This document shows positions 36,888-45,363 of a stretch of 64,000 nucleotides of DNA, piece after piece. Position 1 is the stretch's first letter. The number at the start of each line of letters is the position of its first letter. Below the pieces are notes generated by a model. It saw only the letters and a list, made by a program, of their open reading frames with translations. It had not been told where the DNA came from and ran no database searches. Where the stretch lies: the NCBI RefSeq assembly GCF_026966905.1, contig NZ_JAPUBN010000019.1:1-64000 (forward strand), read 5' to 3'. This stretch comes from Marinomonas phaeophyticola. Lineage in GTDB: Bacteria > Pseudomonadota > Gammaproteobacteria > Pseudomonadales > Marinomonadaceae. The translations under genes were made by a program, and so were the position numbers.

Positions 36888-37820
36888 TCATAGAATACTT
36901 TTATCTAGAATGCCTTTTTCAACAAGTTGATTGAGAATATGCTGGCATTTTATTTTTAATGTGTCTCTTAGTAATCTTGCTGCAGGCGTAATGGATTGCC
37001 TGCTCGGAAAAATTAGCCAAAGTTCAGTAGAGGCGGTTTTGAAGTCAGGCATGACATTAATCACTTCTCCTGATAGCAACTCAGAGGAAATATCTAAACA
37101 AGATTTGAGCGCAATACCTTGTCCTGCCTTACACCATCTTCGTACTAGGTCCCCGTCATTAGAAGCTCTATTCCCTGTTACTCTGATTTTATATTCCGTA
37201 TCTTTATGAGTGAAAATCCATACATCATGGAGAATATCGTAGAGTTGATATAAAAGCGCGTTGTGAGATGAAAGTTCTTTGGGTTGCTGAGGTGCACCAA
37301 ATTGATCAACATACTTCTGAGAAGCACACAGCAGTCTTGGCACATTACAAATCTTGAAGCCGTATATGTTGGCATCATTAGGGGAGCCATAGCGAAGAGC
37401 AATATCAACGGCATCTCGATAAAAATCAATATTACTATCACTGATATGAGACCTTAAACGAACATGAGGGTGCTCATTCATTAGCTCATCTAACCAGGGG
37501 ATGACTAAGTTTCTACCAAGATCAGAAGATAACGCGATACGTATTTCGCCATCAATCACGCCTAAATCAGTTTTAATATTTTGTTTGGCTTGATCCAGTA
37601 CCGATAATGCTTCTTGGCATTTTGGTATGTATTTTTCGCCAGCGCTGGATATTCTGAGCTGTCTGGTAGTGCGAATAAATAACTCAACACCTAATGTGTG
37701 TTCAACACGCTTGAGTGCGGCACTGGCTGTCGCTGTTCGCATATCTAAATGTTCGGCAGCGGCCGTAATACTACGAAATTCCGCCACTTTAAGTACTACT
37801 TGTAAGTCTTCTAAAAGCAT
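36888..37820 (-). CDS. LysR-family transcriptional regulator (CrgA-like group)
   Basis: 310 residues with an N-terminal winged HTH (LQVVLKVAEFRSITAAAEHLDMRTATASAALKRVEHTLGVELFIRTTRQLRIS) and a periplasmic-binding-protein-like effector domain (about 90-295). The LDMRTATASAALKRVE recognition helix is typical of the CrgA-type subgroup. It is divergent, across 134 bases, from the MRJP-like gene, with the quinone-oxidoreductase-like gene next. LysR regulators commonly control their divergent neighbours, so those two are its probable targets. The effector is unknown. Confidence 0.9.
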   Translation of the reverse strand: MLLEDLQVVLKVAEFRSITAAAEHLDMRTATASAALKRVEHTLGVELFIRTTRQLRISSAGEKYIPKCQEALSVLDQAKQNIKTDLGVIDGEIRIALSSDLGRNLVIPWLDELMNEHPHVRLRSHISDSNIDFYRDAVDIALRYGSPNDANIYGFKICNVPRLLCASQKYVDQFGAPQQPKELSSHNALLYQLYDILHDVWIFTHKDTEYKIRVTGNRASNDGDLVRRWCKAGQGIALKSCLDISSELLSGEVINVMPDFKTASTELWLIFPSRQSITPAARLLRDTLKIKCQHILNQLVEKGILDKSIL

Positions 37821-37954
37821 ATTAACTAATTATATTTGATAAAGATTCAATTATTACGCTGTTTATTGGTTGGGTGTCAAGGAATAACATGAGTTAAATC
37901 AAATTGATGATATCAATGCATATACATAGATTAGACAAGCGAGAAAAGTATTTT

Positions 37955-39058
37955 ATGAAAAAGTTAAAAACAACCTTAGCATTAACCGCTTTGATTATTA
38001 TGAGTGGTTCACCAGCGGCAAATGCGACCCAAATAGGTGCTTTAGAAGCGGTTACGGAATTTACTGATGCCCGTGGGGGAGGTATTACTATTACACCATC
38101 GGGAAGAATGATTGTGAGTATGCATCCTCTTGATGGGCCAAAAATTAAAGTAGTTGAAGTTATGGCTAATGGTCAAAAACAACCTTTCCCCACACTGGAT
38201 TGGGCTGATGGTCCTGAAATAGGTTATGTTGGATTAACGGCGGTCATAGGCGTTCATTCAGATAGTCGCGGTATTGTTTGGATGTTAGATATGGGAAGTG
38301 ATGTCTCTCCTGCTAAATTGGTTGCTTGGGACACGCGCAGTAATCAGTTACATAATACTATTGAGCTGCATAAATCTGTTCTTCTACCTAACTCTTTCTT
38401 ACAAGATTTTATTATTGATGAAAAACGAGGAAAGATTGTTATTGCGGACATGTCCTTTGGTAATTTTCTAGGAGCGACAAAACCGGCTTTTATTGTGGTA
38501 GACATTAAAACAGGCAAGGTGAAGCGGGTACTAGAAAGTGCTGCAGTCTTGATGCCCGAAGACAGAGATATTGTTATAGAGGCGTCATTATTAGCGTCAA
38601 AATCAGAAAAGGGGGAGGTAACTAAGTTACGTTTTGGACTTAACCCAATTGCCATCGATGATCGCTCAGAGTGGATTTACTTTGGTGCTTTTAGCGGATC
38701 TACAATATATAGAATTCAGGCCTCTTCACTTACGGATATGACTATGTCTGATAAGCAACTTTTAACTTCACTAGAAGTGTTTGGTCCTAAAAAGTCAAGT
38801 GACGGTATTGCTTACGCCCCTGGAGTGGGGGTCATTGTATCGGATCTTGAAAATAATGCAGTTGGTTTAACGACCAAAGGTAAGTACGAGGTACTACTGC
38901 AAGATAAACGCTTATCTTGGCCGGATAGCTTTGCAGTGAGTGATGGGTATATTTATGTTACCCAAGATCAATTACACCAGCACCCAGCGTTTAGCCAAGG
39001 TCTGGGAAATGCTCAACCTCCTTATACCTTGTATCGTTTTCGCTACCAAGCTAAATAA
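37955..39058 (+). CDS. Secreted SMP-30/major royal jelly protein-like beta-propeller
   Basis: 367 residues. A signal peptide MKKLKTTLALTALIIMSG... with cleavage near NANA/T (residues 20-24) precedes a six-bladed-propeller-like domain. The pieces RGIVWMLDMGSDVSPAKLVAWD, VIADMSFGNFLGATKPAFIVVDI and SDGIAYAPGVGVIVSDLENN fit the MRJP/yellow (L-dopachrome tautomerase-related) group. The frame is open from 37904, but the signal peptide and the GAGAAAAG ribosome-binding site set the start at 37955. Bacterial members are uncharacterised. It lies opposite a LysR gene and 166 bp before a quinone-oxidoreductase-like enzyme, so it may act in small-molecule (e.g. lactone or quinone) metabolism. Confidence 0.8.
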   Translation: MKKLKTTLALTALIIMSGSPAANATQIGALEAVTEFTDARGGGITITPSGRMIVSMHPLDGPKIKVVEVMANGQKQPFPTLDWADGPEIGYVGLTAVIGVHSDSRGIVWMLDMGSDVSPAKLVAWDTRSNQLHNTIELHKSVLLPNSFLQDFIIDEKRGKIVIADMSFGNFLGATKPAFIVVDIKTGKVKRVLESAAVLMPEDRDIVIEASLLASKSEKGEVTKLRFGLNPIAIDDRSEWIYFGAFSGSTIYRIQASSLTDMTMSDKQLLTSLEVFGPKKSSDGIAYAPGVGVIVSDLENNAVGLTTKGKYEVLLQDKRLSWPDSFAVSDGYIYVTQDQLHQHPAFSQGLGNAQPPYTLYRFRYQAK

Positions 39059-39224
39059 AGTGTTAGCCATACTCATTAGAAATATACATTAGCATCATTA
39101 TCAAATATTTTTTGATAGAGATTCAAATATTAACTTGTTTAAACTGATCATTACTAAGACGTATGATCGACACTTGAATAGGGTTAATTTTCACTCGAGT
39201 GAATAGCAAATTGGAGAATACAGA

Positions 39225-40238
39225 ATGAAAGTAGTGGCTTATCAATCAGCGAGTACATTAACAGAGCCAAATTATTTATTAGATACTGAAATGGACAAAC
39301 CTCAAGTGAGCGGTTATGACATTTTGGTTGCTGTAGAAGCCGTCTCAATCAATCCCGTTGACACTAAAGTACGTGCACGAGCGATACCCGCAGCAGGGCA
39401 ATGGGGGGTGCTAGGTTGGGATGCCGCAGGTACGGTTGCGGCTATAGGTGATCAAGTTACGGCTTATAAGGTGGGTGATAAAGTTTGGTATGCGGGTGAT
39501 GTAACTCGATCAGGATCCAATGCAGAGTTTCATGCTGTAGATTCCCGCATTGTTGGAAAAATGCCTGAAAATCTATCCTATGCCGAAGCGGCCGCTTTAC
39601 CTTTAACTAGCCTAACCGCTTGGGAAATGGTATTTGAACGTCTAAATATTAATGAAAAGACGGATCATAGTCAGGACTATATTCTTATTATTGGTGCCTC
39701 AGGTGGCGTTGGTTCTATTATGATTCAGCTGCTAAAAGCCCGAACCAATATTAACGTCATTGCATCCGCCTCTCGTCCTGAAACGCAAGCATGGGTGAAG
39801 GAATTAGGTGCGGATTACGTGGTAAATCATCAACATCCTCTGGATGAGGAAGTGGCGGCGTTAGGCATTAAAAACATTAATTATGTGGTCAGTTTGAATC
39901 AAACAGATCGACATTTAGCGGCCATTGCTAATTTAATTGAACCCCAAGGTAAGTTTGGTTTGATTGATGACCCTGAACAGTTGGATATTGCCGTATTCAA
40001 GCGTAAGAGTGTCTCTATTCATTGGGAGTTTATGTTTACTAAATCGATGTTTTTAACAGCGGATATTGAAACACAACAAGGCATTCTAAACTCTGTTTCA
40101 AAGCTTATTGAAACCGGTAAAGTTATGAGTACGCTTAATGAAAACTATGGGAGAATCAATGCAGAGAACATGACGAAAGCCCATGCTTTGGTGGCGTCAA
40201 ATAAAGCAAAGGGCAAGGTGGTTCTTGCCGGCTTTTAG
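39225..40238 (+). CDS. MDR-family NAD(P)H:quinone oxidoreductase-like zinc-type alcohol dehydrogenase
   Basis: 337 residues with the medium-chain reductase fold: an N-terminal GroES-like domain (SINPVDTKVRARA, GWDAAGTVAAIGDQV) and the cofactor-binding motif ILIIGASGGVGSIMIQLLKA (about 150-169). Zinc-binding cysteines of true alcohol dehydrogenases are not apparent, which fits the zinc-independent quinone oxidoreductase branch (COG0604). SRPETQAWVKELGADYVVNH is a family block. The substrate is unknown. Shares its neighbourhood with the MRJP-like gene and a LysR regulator. Confidence 0.88.
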   Translation: MKVVAYQSASTLTEPNYLLDTEMDKPQVSGYDILVAVEAVSINPVDTKVRARAIPAAGQWGVLGWDAAGTVAAIGDQVTAYKVGDKVWYAGDVTRSGSNAEFHAVDSRIVGKMPENLSYAEAAALPLTSLTAWEMVFERLNINEKTDHSQDYILIIGASGGVGSIMIQLLKARTNINVIASASRPETQAWVKELGADYVVNHQHPLDEEVAALGIKNINYVVSLNQTDRHLAAIANLIEPQGKFGLIDDPEQLDIAVFKRKSVSIHWEFMFTKSMFLTADIETQQGILNSVSKLIETGKVMSTLNENYGRINAENMTKAHALVASNKAKGKVVLAGF

Positions 40239-40254
40239 CGTGTTGTAATAAGTG

Positions 40255-40300
40255 CAGCCCCTTACCTTATATTTGAAAAAATAAACTAAGGGGCTGTTTT
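40255..40300. terminator. Bidirectional terminator between convergent genes
   Basis: CAGCCCCTTA (40255-40264) and TAAGGGGCTG (40287-40296) form a 10-bp perfect stem with a 22-base A-rich loop, followed by TTTT. It lies between the oxidoreductase stop and the stop of the convergent LysR gene. Confidence 0.8.
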
Positions 40301-41234
40301 AAAAACGTTTTTTATGCTTTAAACGTTCTTGTAAGCTATCCCAGAAGGCATTTAGGTTAGGACTCTTGTTTAACTTTGAACGATATAAACGAATCTCCAA
40401 AGGGATATTCCATTCTTTATTTCCTGCTAGTGCAACTTTCCCATACTCTAGAGTGTCAGACATGAGCCGAGAGGGAACCCAGCCAATCCCAAAGCCTTCT
40501 TTTATCATCGCTTTTACGTTTACAGAATGGTAATTCTCATTAATAGTTTTTAACTGAGCGACGTCCTTTTGCCGTTGTAAGTGGTGCAGAATAACAGGTT
40601 GTAAAAAGGAGTTATCATAATAGCCTATATGTGGTAATGGCTTGCGACGTCCCCCTGGTAGCTGATATTTTGCCGACCCTGACTCATCTGCAATACTGTA
40701 CGGAATGAGGGTTTCGTCTGCAATAACACAGTATTCATAATTATCGTCATCTAAGGCATGGATAAACTGAATAGCTGGATGCCAAAAACAGAGCATAAGG
40801 TCACACTGTTTTTCCATCAGTGCATTGACGAAATCCATTCCAGACCAAGAGCTTGATTTTAAATTGCTGTCGAGTTCCATGTCTATTTCTTGGCAAAAGG
40901 GTTCAATAACGTCTTTATAAAAGCTTAAGAATAACGTTTGGGTTGTCGCAAAACTAATTTGAGACTCACCTTGTTTTCTTACTTCTTGGCAGCGTTCTTT
41001 TGCGTCTCTTAATTGACGTGTAATTAATTCTGCACTGTGAAGAAAAACTTCGCCTTCGGGGGTTAACGACAGAGGCAAGGTGTTACGGTCGATCAGGGTG
41101 ACCTTCATTTCTTCTTCAAGTAACTTAATACGACGACTGAATGTTGGCTGAGTAACATTTTGTTCGTCAGCTGCTCGCGAGAAATGCCGTGTTTTTGCGA
41201 GTGCAATAAAGTCTTCAAGCCATCTTATTTCCAT
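40299..41234 (-). CDS. LysR-family transcriptional regulator, HypT-like
   Basis: 311 residues with HTH (EIRWLEDFIALAKTRHFSRAADEQNVTQPTFSRRIKLLEEEMKVTLIDR) and an effector domain. The N-terminal block WLEDFIALAKTRHFSRAA and FIHALDDDNYEY / GFGIGWVPSRL resemble E. coli HypT (YjiE), a hypochlorite-responsive LysR protein. That resemblance is by eye. It lies 82 bases beyond the last gene of the peptide ABC transporter, in the same direction; it may be part of the same regulatory unit. What it regulates is not shown by the sequence. Confidence 0.85.
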   Translation of the reverse strand: MEIRWLEDFIALAKTRHFSRAADEQNVTQPTFSRRIKLLEEEMKVTLIDRNTLPLSLTPEGEVFLHSAELITRQLRDAKERCQEVRKQGESQISFATTQTLFLSFYKDVIEPFCQEIDMELDSNLKSSSWSGMDFVNALMEKQCDLMLCFWHPAIQFIHALDDDNYEYCVIADETLIPYSIADESGSAKYQLPGGRRKPLPHIGYYDNSFLQPVILHHLQRQKDVAQLKTINENYHSVNVKAMIKEGFGIGWVPSRLMSDTLEYGKVALAGNKEWNIPLEIRLYRSKLNKSPNLNAFWDSLQERLKHKKRF

Positions 41235-41316
41235 ATTAAGATGCCTCCTGCTTGTTCCTTGACGAATGCTCTGTCTGTCATGAGTCGTATACTATTTGCT
41301 AATTGAATCTGGAGTC

Positions 41317-42330
41317 TCATAATCGATCCTCCTCAACCGCGTGACAGGCGACGCTGCTACCATCAGCTTGTCGTTTCATAGCAGGTGTTTCGGCAATGCA
41401 TCTCTCTTGAGCAAAAGGGCAACGAGCGTGGAAGGGGCATCCTGTAATCGCATCATAGGGTGTCGGTACTTCGCCAATAAGTTTAATGGGTTTTTGGGTA
41501 TTATTGTCTAATCTTGGGATCGCGGACAACAAGGCTTGGGTATACGGATGCTTTGGGCTATCAAATAAGGTTTTTGTTGGCGACAACTCACACATAGCCC
41601 CTAAATACATGACGGCTACACGGTTAGAAAAATGTTCAACAACCGCTAAGTCATGAGTAATGAATAAGTAAGTGAGATCATATTCCTCTTGTTTATCCAT
41701 CATTAGGTTGAGTACTTGCGCTTGAACAGAAACATCAAGTGCCGCTAATGGCTCATCGGCAACAATTAATTCAGGTTCTACAGATAATGCTCGTGCGATA
41801 CTAATTCTTTGGCGTTGACCCCCAGAAAATTCATGAGGGTAGCGATCAACCCAGGATGGAGCAATGCCAACAGAGTTTATTAATTGAGAGACTTTATCAT
41901 CAACTTCTGTTCTCGTTAAATGGGGGTTATGAAATCGAATCGGCTCACTCAGTGTTTGATAGATGGTCATTCTGGGATTAAGCGATGCATAAGGGTTTTG
42001 AAACACCATCTGCATACGACGGCGGAAAATGAGTCTTTGACGATCGTTTAAGTTATCAATGCGTTGATCGCCATAATGAATTTCACCTGCATCAGGTTTA
42101 GTTAATCCCATAATCGCTCTAGCCAATGTGGATTTACCGCATCCGGTTTCCCCCACAATACAAAGCGTTTCCCCTCGATGTAAGGTAAGAGTGATGCCAT
42201 TTAATGCATATACTGTATTTTGTCTTTTATAAGAGCGCCCTTTATTCAGAGACCATTGAGACATCCATTTTTCATTTACTGTAAAACGTTTTTCTAAATC
42301 GCTAATTTGTAGAAGAGGGATTCGTTTCAT
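41317..42330 (-). CDS. dppF: Peptide ABC transporter ATP-binding protein (DppF/OppF type)
   Basis: 337 residues. Walker A GETGCGKSTLARAIMG (about 57-72), ABC signature FSGGQRQRISIARAL (about 160-174), Walker B ELIVADEPLAALD and H-loop THDLAVVEHFS. The C-terminal oligopeptide domain with its cysteine cluster (GCPFHARCPFAQERC) is present. It overlaps dppD by four bases. With DppD it powers the DppBC permease in the inner membrane. Naming as Dpp rather than Opp is a convention here; the peptide specificity is not known. Confidence 0.93.
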   Translation of the reverse strand: MKRIPLLQISDLEKRFTVNEKWMSQWSLNKGRSYKRQNTVYALNGITLTLHRGETLCIVGETGCGKSTLARAIMGLTKPDAGEIHYGDQRIDNLNDRQRLIFRRRMQMVFQNPYASLNPRMTIYQTLSEPIRFHNPHLTRTEVDDKVSQLINSVGIAPSWVDRYPHEFSGGQRQRISIARALSVEPELIVADEPLAALDVSVQAQVLNLMMDKQEEYDLTYLFITHDLAVVEHFSNRVAVMYLGAMCELSPTKTLFDSPKHPYTQALLSAIPRLDNNTQKPIKLIGEVPTPYDAITGCPFHARCPFAQERCIAETPAMKRQADGSSVACHAVEEDRL

Positions 42331-43388
42331 ACGTCCCCCTTTTGCTGACTGATTGAGAGTAAGTAGGCACCGTTATCCGGACCATCGCCTTCATCAAAAT
42401 CGTAGCTTTCATCGCTTATTTCTTTCATCATATCCTCAACCATGAAGCAGGCTACATGGGAGACACCGTTGTATAAAGAATCTGGTTGCTTCTGTTTACA
42501 TTTGTCCATTACATAGGGGCAACGGGTATGGAACGCACAGCCTTTTGGACGATCATTTAAAGACGGCATGGCGCCTTCTATTTGATTAAGCCTATGCCCT
42601 GGAAGCGACATCTGAGGTAGCGCATTAAGTAACCCTTGAGTGTAGGGGTGTTGTGGATCATTGATGATCTCTAGTGTTGGACCTTGCTCAACAATGCGCC
42701 CAGCGTACATGACAATGGTACGTTCGGCTACTCGAGACACAACACCTAGATCATGGCTAATCAAAATAAGAGCGACATTATTGTCATCACAAATGTGTTT
42801 TAGTAACTCTAGAATTTCGGCTTGAATGGTGACATCAAGGGCGGTTGTTGGTTCGTCAGCAATAATAATATCGGGTTTAAGTAAAAGAGCGATTGCAATG
42901 ATTACCCGTTGACGCATACCACCAGAAAGTTCATGGGGATATTGGTTAAAGCGGTTTTCGGGAGACGCGATTTGGACTTGTGCCAGCTTTGCAATGGCTA
43001 AGTTTTTTGCTTCTTTTTTTCTTAAATCCGTATGGCTGCGAATAGCCTCTACCATCTGTTCACCAACAGTGAGTACGGGGTTCAGCGTCATCATAGGATC
43101 TTGGAAGATCATAGCAATACGCTTACCTCTTATATGACGCATTTGACGATTAGATAAATGACTTAGTTCATTACCATTTAGCTTGATCGAGCCGGACTTA
43201 ATATAACCGGGTCGACTGATTAAGTTCACAATAGAAAAACCTAGAATGGATTTCCCTGCTCCCGACTCACCAACAAAAGCAATGCGTTCTCCATGCTTTA
43301 AGGAGAAGTTAATATCAATTAAAGCGGCTAGATCTTCTCGCTTTAATTGAAAATTGACATTGAGATTACGTACGTCTAACAGGTCCAT
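42327..43388 (-). CDS. dppD: Peptide ABC transporter ATP-binding protein (DppD/OppD type)
   Basis: 353 residues. Walker A GESGAGKSILGFSIV (about 39-53), signature LSGGMRQRVIIAIALLL, Walker B PDIIIADEPTTALDVT and SHDLGVVSRVAERT. The C-terminal cysteine cluster CAFHTRCPYVMDKC is followed by an acidic tail (FDEGDGPDN). It overlaps dppF and lies one base after dppC, so the operon is compact. Confidence 0.93.
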   Translation of the reverse strand: MDLLDVRNLNVNFQLKREDLAALIDINFSLKHGERIAFVGESGAGKSILGFSIVNLISRPGYIKSGSIKLNGNELSHLSNRQMRHIRGKRIAMIFQDPMMTLNPVLTVGEQMVEAIRSHTDLRKKEAKNLAIAKLAQVQIASPENRFNQYPHELSGGMRQRVIIAIALLLKPDIIIADEPTTALDVTIQAEILELLKHICDDNNVALILISHDLGVVSRVAERTIVMYAGRIVEQGPTLEIINDPQHPYTQGLLNALPQMSLPGHRLNQIEGAMPSLNDRPKGCAFHTRCPYVMDKCKQKQPDSLYNGVSHVACFMVEDMMKEISDESYDFDEGDGPDNGAYLLSISQQKGDV

Positions 43389-43389
43389 A

Positions 43390-44328
43390 TTAATCCTTAT
43401 ACACTTTAGGGTTAAGATGGTCTCTGAGCCAATCTCCTAAAAGATTCATCACTAGAATAAGCACAATTAAAGTGATGCTCGGAATGACACAAATCCACCA
43501 AGCGCCTGCAAACATGTAATTAAAACCTGAGGATATTAGGGACCCTAAAGAGGGTTGAGTGACGGGCATCCCTAGTCCTAAGAAGGAAAGTGCCGCTTCA
43601 GCAATAATGGCGTTAGCTATTTGTATGGTAAAGATCACCAATAAAGGAGATACCGTATTGGGTAAAATGTGTTTAAACATAATTCTTCCCGATCCAATCC
43701 CCATAATCCGTGCGGCATCAATGTATTCCTTTTGTTTCTCGGATAGTACTGAGGCTCGTACGGTTCTTGCAAATAAGGGCCATTCAGCCAAGCCTATCAC
43801 CAAAATAAGCATGTACATGGCGAGATGCTGGTAGGAGGCGATACCGAAAATGGTTTGAAACAAGGCCATGACAATGATAGCCACCATCATATTAGAAAAA
43901 GACAATTGGACATCAGCACAACGCATTAAAAAGTTATCCAAACGGCCGCCAAAATACCCGGACATTAAACCAATACAAATGCCTAAAACACCTTGAATCA
44001 AGACCGCAAAAATGCCAATAGTAAGAGATAGACGGGTTCCATATAGGATCACTGATAGTAAATCTCTGCCTTGCCCATCAGTGCCTAATAAAAATCGGCT
44101 GTCACCGTCAATCCAATAAGGCGCAATTTCTGAATTCTCTAAATCCATAAAATTAGGATCACGAACATCAAAGGGAGCAATCAGGGGAGCCGCTAGGGAA
44201 ATTAAGCAATAAAAAGCAAAAATCAATAACGACATGACGGCGATTTTATCGCTTAAAAAACCGTGCCAAAGGTGAACCCAATGCTTTGATCTTGAGGTAA
44301 TAGAAAATTCTTTAGAGGTTTGTTTCAT
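43390..44328 (-). CDS. dppC: Peptide ABC transporter permease (DppC type)
   Basis: 312 residues, about six membrane segments, with the N-terminal cytoplasmic arm typical of DppC/OppC. The BPD_transp_1 loop is seen (EYIDAARIMGIGSGRIMFKHILPNTVSPLLV, about 190-220: the EAA motif that contacts the ATPases). It contains FGTDGQGRDLLSVILYGTRLSL-type family residues (LLGTDGQGRDLLS). It overlaps dppB by four bases. Confidence 0.93.
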   Translation of the reverse strand: MKQTSKEFSITSRSKHWVHLWHGFLSDKIAVMSLLIFAFYCLISLAAPLIAPFDVRDPNFMDLENSEIAPYWIDGDSRFLLGTDGQGRDLLSVILYGTRLSLTIGIFAVLIQGVLGICIGLMSGYFGGRLDNFLMRCADVQLSFSNMMVAIIVMALFQTIFGIASYQHLAMYMLILVIGLAEWPLFARTVRASVLSEKQKEYIDAARIMGIGSGRIMFKHILPNTVSPLLVIFTIQIANAIIAEAALSFLGLGMPVTQPSLGSLISSGFNYMFAGAWWICVIPSITLIVLILVMNLLGDWLRDHLNPKVYKD

Positions 44329-45305
44329 AATCCATGACTCGATAAGCGTACAGTTGGATTGACCAAACCGTAAATGAGATCAACTAGGGTGTTGGTAATG
44401 ACAAACATAGCGCCAACGACCATGAGGTAAGCCGAAATAAGAGGCGTATCTACTCGGCTAATGGCATCCCAAAATAGAAACCCCATCCCCGGCCATTGAA
44501 AAATCGTCTCAGTGAGTATGGTATAGGCGACTAATGTTCCTGTTTGAATTCCGGCGACCGTAATAATGGGTAACAGTGTATTTTTAAGGGCATGAATAAA
44601 GTATATTCTCATAGGAGACAAGCCTTTTGCCCACGCAAATTTAATGTACTCCGACTGTAAAACCTCCATCATCTCTGAGCGTATTAAACGTACAAATAAT
44701 GGCATCAATGCAAGCGCTAAAGAGAGACTAGGCAAAAATAAGTGTTTTATGCCATCCCATGTCGTAAAGCCGGTTTCCCAGAAGGAAAAAATCACCTCGG
44801 TTTCTCCTCTGCCAAAGCTGGGGGCAATCTGCCATTCAACGGAGAAAAAATACACCAAGAAAATAGCAATGATAAATATAGGGACAGACAAACCGATAGT
44901 ACTAAAAAACATAAGTGTTCTAGCAAGAATGCTTTTGGGTTTGATAGCGGCAATGACGCCACAGGGAATGGCAATTATAATAATTAATACAATGGCTGAA
45001 AAAGAGAGCTCTAATGTGGCTGGTAACTTTCTCAAAATAACATCTAAGGCTGGTTCTTTATAGTAATAAGAAACGCCTAAATCCCCCCGAACGGCCTTTT
45101 TGGCAAACCGAATATATTGATCGAAAAGGCTGTCATTGAGCCCCAGTTCATCTCTAATTTGCTTTCTTTCTTCTAAGGTAACTGATTGGCCTACCATTTG
45201 ATGGACGGGGTCACCTAATCGACCTTGAACTAGAAAGCTGATAATACTGATTACTATCATAACGATTAACGCTTGTATAAAACGCCTAATTAAAAACCGA
45301 AACAT
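44325..45305 (-). CDS. dppB: Peptide ABC transporter permease (DppB type)
   Basis: 326 residues, six membrane segments. The start MFRFLIRRFIQALIVMIVIS and the block GDPVHQMVGQSVTLEERKQIR-LGLND are classical for DppB/OppB. The EAA loop reads EYIKFAWAKGLSPMRIYFIHALKNTLLPIITV (about 217-248). First permease gene after the binding protein, from which it is separated by 58 bases. Confidence 0.93.
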   Translation of the reverse strand: MFRFLIRRFIQALIVMIVISIISFLVQGRLGDPVHQMVGQSVTLEERKQIRDELGLNDSLFDQYIRFAKKAVRGDLGVSYYYKEPALDVILRKLPATLELSFSAIVLIIIIAIPCGVIAAIKPKSILARTLMFFSTIGLSVPIFIIAIFLVYFFSVEWQIAPSFGRGETEVIFSFWETGFTTWDGIKHLFLPSLSLALALMPLFVRLIRSEMMEVLQSEYIKFAWAKGLSPMRIYFIHALKNTLLPIITVAGIQTGTLVAYTILTETIFQWPGMGFLFWDAISRVDTPLISAYLMVVGAMFVITNTLVDLIYGLVNPTVRLSSHGL

Positions 45306-45363
45306 GGGTTAGATAAATCCTATGTATTTATATGGCGTAATAAAGCTGATTATCTGAAAAGGA

